From Anaerolineae bacterium (lineage in GTDB: Bacteria > Chloroflexota > Anaerolineae > JAAYZQ01), in contig JAFGIA010000385.1 in NCBI GenBank assembly GCA_016929795.1, positions 1 through 21,071 of the forward strand: DNA of 21,071 bases, given 5' to 3'. This document shows, piece by piece, positions 6,297 through 13,155 of the stretch. Position numbers and translations under genes: made by a program. The notes under the pieces are model-generated. The model saw only the letters and a program-made list of their open reading frames with translations. It was not told where the DNA came from and made no database searches. The first letter of the stretch is position 1. Every line of letters begins with the position of its first letter.

Positions 6297-7132
6297 ACAG
6301 CCGGAGCCGGTCCCGAGATCGAGGGCGCGCCGGGCGCGCCGCGCACCAGGGTGACATCGCCGGCCAGCACGCGCTCCAGCCGGCCGTCGTCGAGACGGAG
6401 AAGAAGCGCACCATCCTGCTCCACCCCCTCGGCGACCCCCTCCATCGCCCCGCCCCCCCCTGACACGGTCACCCGCCGGCCGAGGGTGATCAGGCGCTGT
6501 GCCCACTCGTCGTGCGGCGAGCGGCCGGCGCGAACCGCGACGTACCGCTCCTCAATGGCCGCCAGCAGAGCCACCAACAGTGGTAGACGCGGCACGCGAT
6601 CTCCCAGCAGCGACGACAGGCTGGCAGCGGGCACGATCAGCTCCGCCGGCAGCTCCCCGGCCGCGAGGTTGACGTTGATCCCGATACCGACGATGGCGTA
6701 ATCGATGCGGCAGGGGGAACCCGGCCGCAGGTCAAGCTCGGTGAGTATGCCCGCGACTTTGTTCTCCCCGGCCAAGACGTCATTCGGCCACTTCAGGCTC
6801 AACTCCAGCCCCGTCGCTCCCTTGACCGCATCAAGCACCGCCAGGCCGCAGGCCATCGTCAGCCTTTGGGCCTGGTGAGGGGCAAGGGGTGGGCGCAAGA
6901 CGAGCGAAAGAAGCAAGCTACTGCCTGGCGGCGCCACCCATGGGCGCTCCAGCCTGCCACGCCCCGCCGTTTGATGGTCGGCGATCACCACCGTGCCGTC
7001 GGCTGCCCCTGCCACGGCCAGATGGCGCGCCACATCGTTGGTCGACGTCACCTCGGGCAGGTAGGCAAGGGAGCGCCCGATAAAGGCCGTCGTCAGCGCC
7101 GCCTCGATCCGGCGCACCGAGAGCTCGTCCAT
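6293..7132 (-). CDS. birA: Biotin-[acetyl-CoA-carboxylase] ligase (class I BirA)
   Basis: BirA activates biotin as biotinyl-AMP and attaches it to a lysine of biotin-dependent carboxylases. The 279-residue product shows the family motifs in order: STND (30-33), the adenylate loop GRGR...W (57-65), KWPND (114-118), the lysine-containing KVAGIL (125-130) and VGIGINVN (148-155). A C-terminal SH3-like domain follows (about 220-265). There is no N-terminal winged helix, so this is the monofunctional class without a repressor role. The ATG at 7132 has GGGAG 6 nt upstream. A GTG at 7150 that overlaps the stop of the OsmC-like gene (GTGA) is a possible alternative adding six residues. It is the last gene of the hydroxylase-OsmC-birA operon, and its stop lies in a candidate promoter. 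Confidence 0.95.
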   Translation of the reverse strand: MDELSVRRIEAALTTAFIGRSLAYLPEVTSTNDVARHLAVAGAADGTVVIADHQTAGRGRLERPWVAPPGSSLLLSLVLRPPLAPHQAQRLTMACGLAVLDAVKGATGLELSLKWPNDVLAGENKVAGILTELDLRPGSPCRIDYAIVGIGINVNLAAGELPAELIVPAASLSSLLGDRVPRLPLLVALLAAIEERYVAVRAGRSPHDEWAQRLITLGRRVTVSGGGGAMEGVAEGVEQDGALLLRLDDGRLERVLAGDVTLVRGAPGAPSISGPAPAV

Positions 7133-7146
7133 CTCGCTCTCCCGGC

Positions 7147-7551
7147 TCACGCTTCCTCGATCCGGTAGCTGGTGGTAATCCGCGCTGTCTTGCCGAGCAT
7201 GACGGATGCAGAGCAGTACTTTTCTTTGGACAGGTGGATCGCATCTTCCACAGCCTTGGGGCTCACCTTCCGTCCGCGCACGACATACTCGACACTTATG
7301 TCGACAAAGACACGAGGTGGTTCGGCGGCACGCTCCCCCGAGGCAGAAACGGTGACGCCGGTCACTTCCTGTCGTTTTTTCTCCAGGATCGACACCACGT
7401 CGTACGCCGTACAGCCCGCCAAACCGATGAGCAGCAGCTCCATCGGCGATGGCCCCACCTTTTCCTCACCGCCGTCGACCACGATGGCATGTCCCGAACC
7501 CGCCTCGCCGACAAATCGCCGTTCCCCTACCCACGTTACGCGCGCTTCCAT
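7147..7551 (-). CDS. OsmC/Ohr-family thiol peroxidase-like protein
   Basis: The 134-residue product is a full-length OsmC-like protein. Both conserved redox cysteines are present: C47 in the helix GLAGCTAYDV and C113 in KEKYCSASVML. The N-terminal strand region (residues 1-30) and the PSPMELLL segment are typical of the YhfA-like branch. Family members reduce organic hydroperoxides with a reactive Cys pair in a cytoplasmic dimer; whether this member does so is inferred. The start ATG at 7551 has a GGAGG 4 nt upstream. It begins 10 nt after the stop of the hydroxylase gene, and its stop overlaps or nearly touches birA, so the three are probably one transcript. Pairing with a superoxide/peroxide-generating hydroxylase could reflect oxidant defence. 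Confidence 0.9.
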   Translation of the reverse strand: MEARVTWVGERRFVGEAGSGHAIVVDGGEEKVGPSPMELLLIGLAGCTAYDVVSILEKKRQEVTGVTVSASGERAAEPPRVFVDISVEYVVRGRKVSPKAVEDAIHLSKEKYCSASVMLGKTARITTSYRIEEA

Positions 7552-7561
7552 ACCCCCTCCT

Positions 7562-9748
7562 CTAGAGCTGGCCTTTTTTCTTCAGCCCGAGCAACACGTC
7601 TTCGGCGCGGACGGGCAGCCGGTCGAACCAAAGGCCCGTCGCGTCGTGGATCGCGTCGAGGATCGCCGGCGCGAGCATGAGCATCGGCATCTCACCCAGG
7701 CCACGCACCCCGTATGGCCCCTGCGGGTCCTCGACCTCGATGATGAGCGGATGCACCTCGTCGGGCACGTCATACACCGTCGGGATGAGATAGTCGGCGT
7801 AGCTGCGGGTGCGCAGATGGCCGGCCTCGACCTGGAAATCTTCGAGGAGCGCCCAGCCCTGGGCCTGGATCACGGCGCCCTGGATCTGCCCCTCGACGTG
7901 CATCGGGTTGACAGCGCGTCCCACGTCGTGCACGGCCCACACGCGATTCAGGCGCACCTCACCCGTATCCGGATTGACCGAGACGTCGACGATCTGGGTG
8001 CCATAGCCGTAGGTGACATGGGGATCGCACACGCCCGTGTCAGGATCGAACATTGTCGTCGGGCGCGGCCGGTAGGTGTACTCGACAATGACAGGTCGCT
8101 CGCCGCGCTTCCAGGCAGCCAGCGCCGCCTCGCACACCCCCTTGGTGGCGTTGCCGGCCATGAACGACAGGCGCGACGCACTGCAACTTCCCGCCTCGGG
8201 TACTTCTGCTGTATCTTCATTCACGACCCAGACCCGCTCGTAGGGCAGGCCGAGCGTTTCGGCTGCCACCTGCGCGACGACGGTGAGCACTCCCTGCCCT
8301 ACTTCCGACACGCCAATTTTGACCACGGCGCGCTCGATCTGGCCGTCGCCACTCAGCTCGCAGCGCGCCGTCGCCTTGTCGGGAAAACCAAAGCTGTAGC
8401 ACACATTCTTGTAACCGGCAGCTACCCCCATGCCACGCAGGTGGCCATCCTCCTCTTCGAGGCTCGGCTTGCCCTGCTCGGTCCAGCCGGCTGCCTCTGC
8501 GGCGTGCAGCAGTGTCTCGCGCAGTGACACAGCCGGCGGGACGATGCTCTGTGTCGGCAGCTCGGAACCCTCGCGCAGCGCATTTTTCAGCCGGAACACC
8601 ACCGGGTCCATGCCGATCGCATCGGCCAGGTGCGCCATCTGCATCTCGGCGGCAAAGGTGGCCTGCAGGGCGCCGAACCCACGAAACGCGCCGCACACGA
8701 TGTTGTTGGTATAGACGTTGTAGCCATCGACCTTGACGTTCGGCACCTCGTAGGGGCCGGTCGCCATGCTGACTGCATTGTTCAGCACGGCCGGGCTCGA
8801 CGAGGCGTAGGCGCCAATGTCGGCGACGAGCCTGGCCTCGACCGCGAGCAGCTTGCCGTCGCGCGTGGCGGCCGAGCGAAAGTGCATATAGTAGGGATGG
8901 CGCTTGTGATGGCCGCGAAACGACTCTTTGCGGTCCCACACGACCTTGACAGGACGGCGGATGCCCCGCCTGTCGAGGCAGTAGGCGGCGAGCGCGAGCA
9001 GGTGTTGCACCGACATGTCCTCACGCCCGCCAAAGGCGCCGCCTGCCGGCGCATAGATCACGCGCACGCGATCCAGCGGCAGATCGAGCATGTGCGCGAT
9101 CTGGTGCTGGTCGTCGTGCGACCACTGGCCCGCAGAATGAACCGCCACACGTCCCTCGTCGTCGATGTAGCCGATGCCCGCCTCAGGCTGCAGGTAGGCG
9201 TGCTCCTGGTGGGGCGTGAAATAGTCCCGCTCGACGATCACCACGTCGTCGCGCGCAAACACGGCCTCGACGTCCCCCTTGCGCAGCGGCTGATGGGCGA
9301 GCACGTTGTCGGGAAAGGCCTTGTGCACCACGGGAGCGCCTGGCTCCATCCCCCGCCGCGGGTCGGTGACGGCAGGCAGGTCCTCATACTCGACATGGAT
9401 CAGGGCGCGGGCGCGGGCTGCCGCGCGCGGTGTCTCGGCAATCACCAACGCCACGCGGTCGAACACCGACCGCACCTTGTCCGCACAGAGTGCAGGTTGA
9501 TCTTTGTGGATCAGGCCGTACTCGTTGACAGGGACGTCGTGGTGGGTGAGGATCGCCACAACACCTGGCACCCGAGCGGCCTCGGTCGTATCGATCGCGA
9601 CAAGACGCGCATGAGTGCGATCGCTGAACAGGACCTTCATGTGGAGCATGTCTTCCATACACAAATCGCCTGGAAAGTGGGTACGGCCGGTCACTTTGTC
9701 TACCGCATCAGGGCGCTGCACCGGCCGGCCAAGGATGTGTGTCTTCAT
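7562..9748 (-). CDS. Xanthine dehydrogenase-family molybdopterin-binding subunit
   Basis: The 728-residue product is a complete large subunit of the molybdenum hydroxylase family, which hydroxylates purines, aromatic N-heterocycles, aldehydes or CO. Visible motifs are GGAFGGRED (236-244), the AFRGFG loop (354-359), the cofactor loop VGQGVLT (483-489) and the catalytic glutamate in GLGEMP (E686), followed by the usual PAILDAIHDATG helix. The segment from EHAYLQPEAG to QWSHDDQ resembles purine-type subunits (PucD-like), but substrate is not provable here. These enzymes normally need separate FAD and 2Fe-2S subunits; neither is encoded in this window. The ATG at 9748 has a G-rich ribosome site about 9 nt upstream; a TTG at 9799 is less likely. 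It is the first gene of an operon with the OsmC-like gene and birA and is driven by the 9903-9931 promoter. Confidence 0.9.
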   Translation of the reverse strand: MKTHILGRPVQRPDAVDKVTGRTHFPGDLCMEDMLHMKVLFSDRTHARLVAIDTTEAARVPGVVAILTHHDVPVNEYGLIHKDQPALCADKVRSVFDRVALVIAETPRAAARARALIHVEYEDLPAVTDPRRGMEPGAPVVHKAFPDNVLAHQPLRKGDVEAVFARDDVVIVERDYFTPHQEHAYLQPEAGIGYIDDEGRVAVHSAGQWSHDDQHQIAHMLDLPLDRVRVIYAPAGGAFGGREDMSVQHLLALAAYCLDRRGIRRPVKVVWDRKESFRGHHKRHPYYMHFRSAATRDGKLLAVEARLVADIGAYASSSPAVLNNAVSMATGPYEVPNVKVDGYNVYTNNIVCGAFRGFGALQATFAAEMQMAHLADAIGMDPVVFRLKNALREGSELPTQSIVPPAVSLRETLLHAAEAAGWTEQGKPSLEEEDGHLRGMGVAAGYKNVCYSFGFPDKATARCELSGDGQIERAVVKIGVSEVGQGVLTVVAQVAAETLGLPYERVWVVNEDTAEVPEAGSCSASRLSFMAGNATKGVCEAALAAWKRGERPVIVEYTYRPRPTTMFDPDTGVCDPHVTYGYGTQIVDVSVNPDTGEVRLNRVWAVHDVGRAVNPMHVEGQIQGAVIQAQGWALLEDFQVEAGHLRTRSYADYLIPTVYDVPDEVHPLIIEVEDPQGPYGVRGLGEMPMLMLAPAILDAIHDATGLWFDRLPVRAEDVLLGLKKKGQL

Positions 9749-9848
9749 ACTGTCAATCCCCCCTTGATCAGAGACCTGACTGGTTTTGGGTTGGTGCAAG
9801 GGCTGTCTCCTGAATCATGCCCTGAGCCGGGCAAGAGCGCGCTCCTTG

Positions 9849-9883
9849 TTCTATAGAAAACCTGCCAGGTCTTTTCTATGGAA
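9849..9883. repeat. Inverted repeat in the hydroxylase leader
   Basis: Left arm TTCTATAGAAAACCT (9849-9863) and right arm AGGTCTTTTCTATGGAA (9867-9883) pair with one mismatch and a 2-nt bulge around GCC. It lies about 15 nt past the predicted start of the hydroxylase transcript, in a leader of nearly 150 nt. A second perfect 10-bp palindrome (GAGCGCGCTC) lies at 9836-9845. It could be an RNA hairpin or a DNA operator. Confidence 0.55.
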
Positions 9884-9902
9884 GTGCTACATTCGTCGCC
9901 CC

Positions 9903-9931
9903 ATTATACCCTGCTACGGCGGGTTTGACAA
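9903..9931 (-). promoter_or_regulatory. Promoter of the hydroxylase-OsmC-birA operon
   Basis: On the minus strand: TTGTCA (9926-9931, five of six), a 17-nt spacer and TATAAT (9903-9908, perfect). Its -35 box occupies the same bases as the -35 box of the divergent regulator promoter. The transcript would start near 9896, leaving a leader of nearly 150 nt. Confidence 0.75.
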
Positions 9932-9953
9932 AAAAGTAGGCGCCACTTATAAT
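9925..9953 (+). promoter_or_regulatory. Consensus promoter of the Rrf2 regulator gene
   Basis: TTGACA (9925-9930), a 17-nt spacer and TATAAT (9948-9953) match the sigma70 consensus at all twelve positions with ideal spacing. The spacer holds the palindrome GGCGCC (9939-9944). The transcript would start near 9960, about 56 nt before the ATG. A perfect promoter on a regulator gene usually implies repression, probably by the regulator itself. Confidence 0.85.
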
Positions 9954-10015
9954 GAGGATAATCAGGTCCAACTTGTCCACTTTTTGTCGCGTGCCGCGCG
10001 AAAGGGAGCTGCTGC

Positions 10016-10492
10016 ATGGAAATAAGCCGGCGCACCGATTATGGCGTACGAGTCATCCTCGAACTGGCCTCTCTTGCTGAGGACGAGCGCGCTTGCACAC
10101 ACGAGATCGCCCAGCGGCAAAAGATCCCGGGCCCTTTTCTGGCCAAGATCATCGCCCAGCTCTCGCTGTCGGGCCTGGTGACAACCTACCGGGGAGCCGG
10201 GGGTGGCGTGACGCTGGCACGGCCGGCTTCCGAGATCAACCTGCTCGACGTGCTCGAAGCACTCGAAGGGCCGCTCCGCCTGAACCGGTGCGTGATTGAC
10301 CCCGATGCCTGTCCGCACGAGGGCAAGTGCCCCGTGCACGATATATGGACCCGGGCGCAAGCCGACCTGGCCAAGATGCTGAGCGAAGCCACGTTCGATC
10401 AACTCACCAACGGAGCAGGCCAGGCGCCCGTGGCAACACCTAGCGCATTGGCTGAAACGTTCGCCCCACCATCTCCTGTCCCGCCGGGCTGA
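10016..10492 (+). CDS. Rrf2-family Fe-S transcriptional regulator
   Basis: The 158-residue product has the Rrf2 winged-helix domain at residues 1-85, with RRTDYG at the start, the recognition-helix region PGPFLAKIIAQLSLSGLV and the wing RGAGGGVTLARP. Three cysteines in C-x6-C-x5-C spacing (C92, C99, C105) match the cluster-binding loop of IscR/NsrR/RsrR-type members, so it probably holds a 2Fe-2S or 4Fe-4S cluster and senses iron-sulphur status, oxidants or NO. The tail (about 125-158) is Pro/Ala rich and unconserved looking. The ATG at 10016 has AGGGAG 7 nt upstream. It is divergent from the hydroxylase operon with a shared -35 box, so that operon and its own gene are the likely targets. Its last 53 bases overlap the convergent lipoprotein gene. 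Confidence 0.92.
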   Translation: MEISRRTDYGVRVILELASLAEDERACTHEIAQRQKIPGPFLAKIIAQLSLSGLVTTYRGAGGGVTLARPASEINLLDVLEALEGPLRLNRCVIDPDACPHEGKCPVHDIWTRAQADLAKMLSEATFDQLTNGAGQAPVATPSALAETFAPPSPVPPG

Positions 10493-11309
10493 GAATCCAA
10501 TCGATGAAGCGGCGTACCATGCCTGATGGCTCCCCTTCTGTCACCAGCCAGAACTCGCAGGCCAAGGGGTAGCTGCCCGTGGTGATGGTCGCGGGAAGAG
10601 GGAGAAGGCCTTCGATCTCGAGCACCTTGACGTCGTCTGTCACCAGGGCGTGCGACACGTAGCCAATCGCGCGCACGTCAGCCGCGACGGCGGCCAGGGC
10701 CGCATGGGGAGAGGGTGCCACAAGCGCACGGGGCGTCACGCGGGTACCCTCCATGACGAGGTTATCGAACGCCGCCCGCGCACCCGCTCCCTCCTCTCGC
10801 ACCACGGGATGTACCGCCCCCTGGGTGCCACTGCCGCCCACGGCTGCCCAATCCCCGGCGTGCCCGCTAAAGAGATCCTGGAGCTGCAGCAATCCGACGC
10901 CGTCCAGTGGGTTATCAGGGTGCACGATCACGGCCAGTCCGTCGCGTGCAAAAGCCGTGGCATGCCAGGCAGGATCGGGATCAGGCGCCAGGTCAGCCGG
11001 CTGCCATGACGCAAAGGCCAGGTCCACCTCGCCGGCGCGCAGCGCGTCGAGCGCCGCCGAGCTGCCAGGAGCGGCCACGTTGAGATTGACGTTGGCCGTC
11101 TCGGCCTGAAAGCCCGCAGCGAGCGCCTCGACCATGACGGCCGCTTCGGGCGCACCCGCCACCTGCAAAAAGACAGGCTCGGGCGTAGACAGAGGCTCGC
11201 CGCACGCGGCCAGGGTGGCCAAGAGGAGCAAGCGCAGCGCAGCCTGGCAGAATGGCAGGCTTTTGGACCACAAAAGCCGCGAAAGGGACGAAAGACACGA
11301 GTAGCCCAC
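10440..11309 (-). CDS. PstS-like substrate-binding lipoprotein
   Basis: The 289-residue product has an N-terminal signal ending in the lipobox LAAC (Cys36), so it should be anchored outside the membrane. The body (about 45-289) is a type II periplasmic-binding fold of the PstS-like group, with APGSSAALDALRAGEVDLAF, the phosphate-type loop GGSGTQGAV and IGYVSHALV. The ligand is probably phosphate or a similar oxyanion; the residues do not settle it. No Pst permease or ATPase is in the window. The start is uncertain. GTG at 11309 overlaps the uppP stop by one base (TAGTG) and suits translational coupling; a downstream TTG before WSKSLPF would also leave a full signal. The gene ends convergently, overlapping the Rrf2 coding region by 53 bp. 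Confidence 0.82.
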   Translation of the reverse strand: MGYSCLSSLSRLLWSKSLPFCQAALRLLLLATLAACGEPLSTPEPVFLQVAGAPEAAVMVEALAAGFQAETANVNLNVAAPGSSAALDALRAGEVDLAFASWQPADLAPDPDPAWHATAFARDGLAVIVHPDNPLDGVGLLQLQDLFSGHAGDWAAVGGSGTQGAVHPVVREEGAGARAAFDNLVMEGTRVTPRALVAPSPHAALAAVAADVRAIGYVSHALVTDDVKVLEIEGLLPLPATITTGSYPLACEFWLVTEGEPSGMVRRFIDWILSPAGQEMVGRTFQPMR

Positions 11310-12118
11310 TAGCGGATCAGGGCCACAATCAGGGTCGCCGTACCGGCGACGGCACAATAGATGGCGAACGGGTAAAGCTTTCCACGCTGGAGGTAGCGGA
11401 GCAGCCCCCAGATGCAGAGGTAGCCGCTGATCGCTGCGGCGGCCAAGCCGGCGACGAGTGCCGGTGCCTGGGCGAGGGGATCGGCGATGTCGAACAGGTC
11501 GAGGAGCTGCATCGCGCCGGCGCCCAGGATGATCGGCGTCGACAGCAAGAAGCTAAAACGTGCCGCTGCAGGGCGCTCCAGGCCCCGGCCGAGGCCTGCC
11601 GCGATGGTGGCCCCCGAGCGCGAGATGCCGGGCGCGATGGCGGCTGCCTGCGCCAGGCCGACAATCAGCGCGTCGCGCCAACGCACGTGGCCAAGGTCCC
11701 GAAAGCGGCGCCCCAGGAACTCGCTGACCGCGAGGAGCGCAGCGGTGACGAGGAGGAAAAAGCTCACCCACGCCGGGGCGGCAAAGAGCGATTCAAAAAA
11801 GTCCTCGAGCAGGACGCCGGCGACAGCCGCCGGGATGGTGCCCAGCACGAGCAGCCAGGCCAGCCGCGCGTTTGGGTCTGACCAGTCCCAACGGACCAAG
11901 CCGCGCACCCAGGCGCTGACCAGCGCCCACCAGTCGCGCCAGAAATAGGCGACCACGGCCAGGAGTGTGCCCAGGTGGAGCACTGTGTCGAACATCAGCC
12001 CGGGGGACTCCCATCCAAGCAGCCACGGGACGAGCACCAGGTGACCCGAGCTGGAGACGGGGATGAATTCGGTCGCGCCTTGAATGATGCCGAGAATGAT
12101 GGCTTGTAGTAGACTCAT
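11309..12118 (-). CDS. uppP: Undecaprenyl-diphosphatase UppP (BacA)
   Basis: UppP dephosphorylates undecaprenyl diphosphate to recycle the lipid carrier of peptidoglycan and other wall polymers, and it is linked to bacitracin resistance. The 269-residue product has the usual length and about eight hydrophobic helices. The active-site signatures are intact: GATEFIPVSSSGHL (14-27, with the catalytic Glu17) and PGISRSGAT (163-171, with Arg167). The ATG at 12118 overlaps the stop of the endonuclease gene (ATGA), and the ribosome site is weak, so translation is probably coupled. It is in the tgt-methylase-nuclease-uppP-lipoprotein run, which has no visible internal promoter, so expression of this essential-type function may depend on the tgt promoter. 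Confidence 0.95.
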   Translation of the reverse strand: MSLLQAIILGIIQGATEFIPVSSSGHLVLVPWLLGWESPGLMFDTVLHLGTLLAVVAYFWRDWWALVSAWVRGLVRWDWSDPNARLAWLLVLGTIPAAVAGVLLEDFFESLFAAPAWVSFFLLVTAALLAVSEFLGRRFRDLGHVRWRDALIVGLAQAAAIAPGISRSGATIAAGLGRGLERPAAARFSFLLSTPIILGAGAMQLLDLFDIADPLAQAPALVAGLAAAAISGYLCIWGLLRYLQRGKLYPFAIYCAVAGTATLIVALIR

Positions 12119-13155
12119 CCGGTTTTGTAAGCCTCCAATGCAGTGGTGTCGACGAGGCGATCCAGTGTTTGAAAGGTGAACACCTTTCCCTCTGTTGCCT
12201 CCAGTAGCTTGCGCATGTCTTCTCTACGGACGCCAAACCCTCTTCCATCGATGCAGGCTATCACTTCGAACCCTGGCAGCCCTCGGGATCGGTGCTGCCG
12301 GCTCAGTGAGGCGAGGTGCTGAATGCGCGTCACCTTGTCGCGCGCCGTCCCGTCGTCCTCGGTGATCTTGGATTCGATAACAATCCGCGGGTTGTACTCA
12401 TCCGGCACAATGAAATCGGGTGCCTGATCGAAACCCTCTAGGCGCTCTGCACGTCCAGTATGTCTGAAGCTAACGCCTGCCTTGCGAAGCTCCTGTTCGA
12501 CAGCCATCTCCATGACCATGCCAACGAGTCCAGAGACCGCATCCCGATGACTGGCAAATGGGCGCCCGAGAAAGCGCTCGTACAGAAGCATCGCATAAGG
12601 AACACCTTCTACAGCGCTGTGTCTCATACTTGCCAAGCCTGCGCGTGTGTCCACCTTGTCAAGACGGTGCAGAATATCAGGGGCAGCTTCGGCTGCTCCA
12701 CGTTGAACAATCTGGCATGCTACCATCACCATGGCAGTGATCCGCTGCCTCCCGAGAGGCGAAATCGAGCCGAGTGCGTCACGGTTTTCGCGGACACGGC
12801 GATCAAAGGTACGAGCGTAGCCCTGAGGGATCTCGCTTGCCAATTCTTGACTTGCCATATACGCAAGCTCGGGCGGAGTAAATCCAAGAATCGTACGCAA
12901 CACGACAAAACTGAGCGCATCCCGCCCGATCGCAGCCATCACGCTACCGGAATCGACAACAGAGAACCCCTTTGTGTGTCGCTTCAGAACTTCGTACGCT
13001 TCCTGAAACCTCAGGTAGGAGACAAATCCGGGACCTTCGGGCAGAAGGAGAAATGAAGACTGAAGTGTAGCACACACCGCGTCGATGAATACCTCGGGGT
13101 CTGTTTCAATCTCGGCGTAGGAGGCTTCAAAAGGGAATCTCTTCTTCGAGATCAT
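12115..13155 (-). CDS. Type II-like restriction endonuclease, PD-(D/E)XK superfamily
   Basis: The 346-residue product is encoded directly after the DNA methyltransferase, overlapping it by 29 bp. The C-terminal half carries a clear nuclease core: a helix with acidic residues (about 214-224), P246-D247 in QAPDFIVP, then E261-S262-K263 in IVIESK, followed by a helix with DDGTARDKVTRI. This is a PD-x13-ExK arrangement as in many type II enzymes. The N-terminal 200 residues are helical and unassigned; they may hold DNA recognition. The phrase DQAPDF...DDGTARDKVTRI reminds me of XamI-type enzymes (GTCGAC), which is an untested impression. The ATG at 13155 has GGGGGAG about 4 nt upstream; the longer open frame has no such site. 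Neighbours and motif make the restriction role likely. Its GC is lower than the flanking genes. Confidence 0.8.
   Translation of the reverse strand: MISKKRFPFEASYAEIETDPEVFIDAVCATLQSSFLLLPEGPGFVSYLRFQEAYEVLKRHTKGFSVVDSGSVMAAIGRDALSFVVLRTILGFTPPELAYMASQELASEIPQGYARTFDRRVRENRDALGSISPLGRQRITAMVMVACQIVQRGAAEAAPDILHRLDKVDTRAGLASMRHSAVEGVPYAMLLYERFLGRPFASHRDAVSGLVGMVMEMAVEQELRKAGVSFRHTGRAERLEGFDQAPDFIVPDEYNPRIVIESKITEDDGTARDKVTRIQHLASLSRQHRSRGLPGFEVIACIDGRGFGVRREDMRKLLEATEGKVFTFQTLDRLVDTTALEAYKTG

Noticed and set aside
7172..9856. Long open frames on the plus strand (451 and 408 codons) opposite the hydroxylase genes
   Set aside because: They are shadows of high-GC genes: no ribosome sites, Arg/His-rich products with no domain, and the minus-strand genes have clear family motifs.
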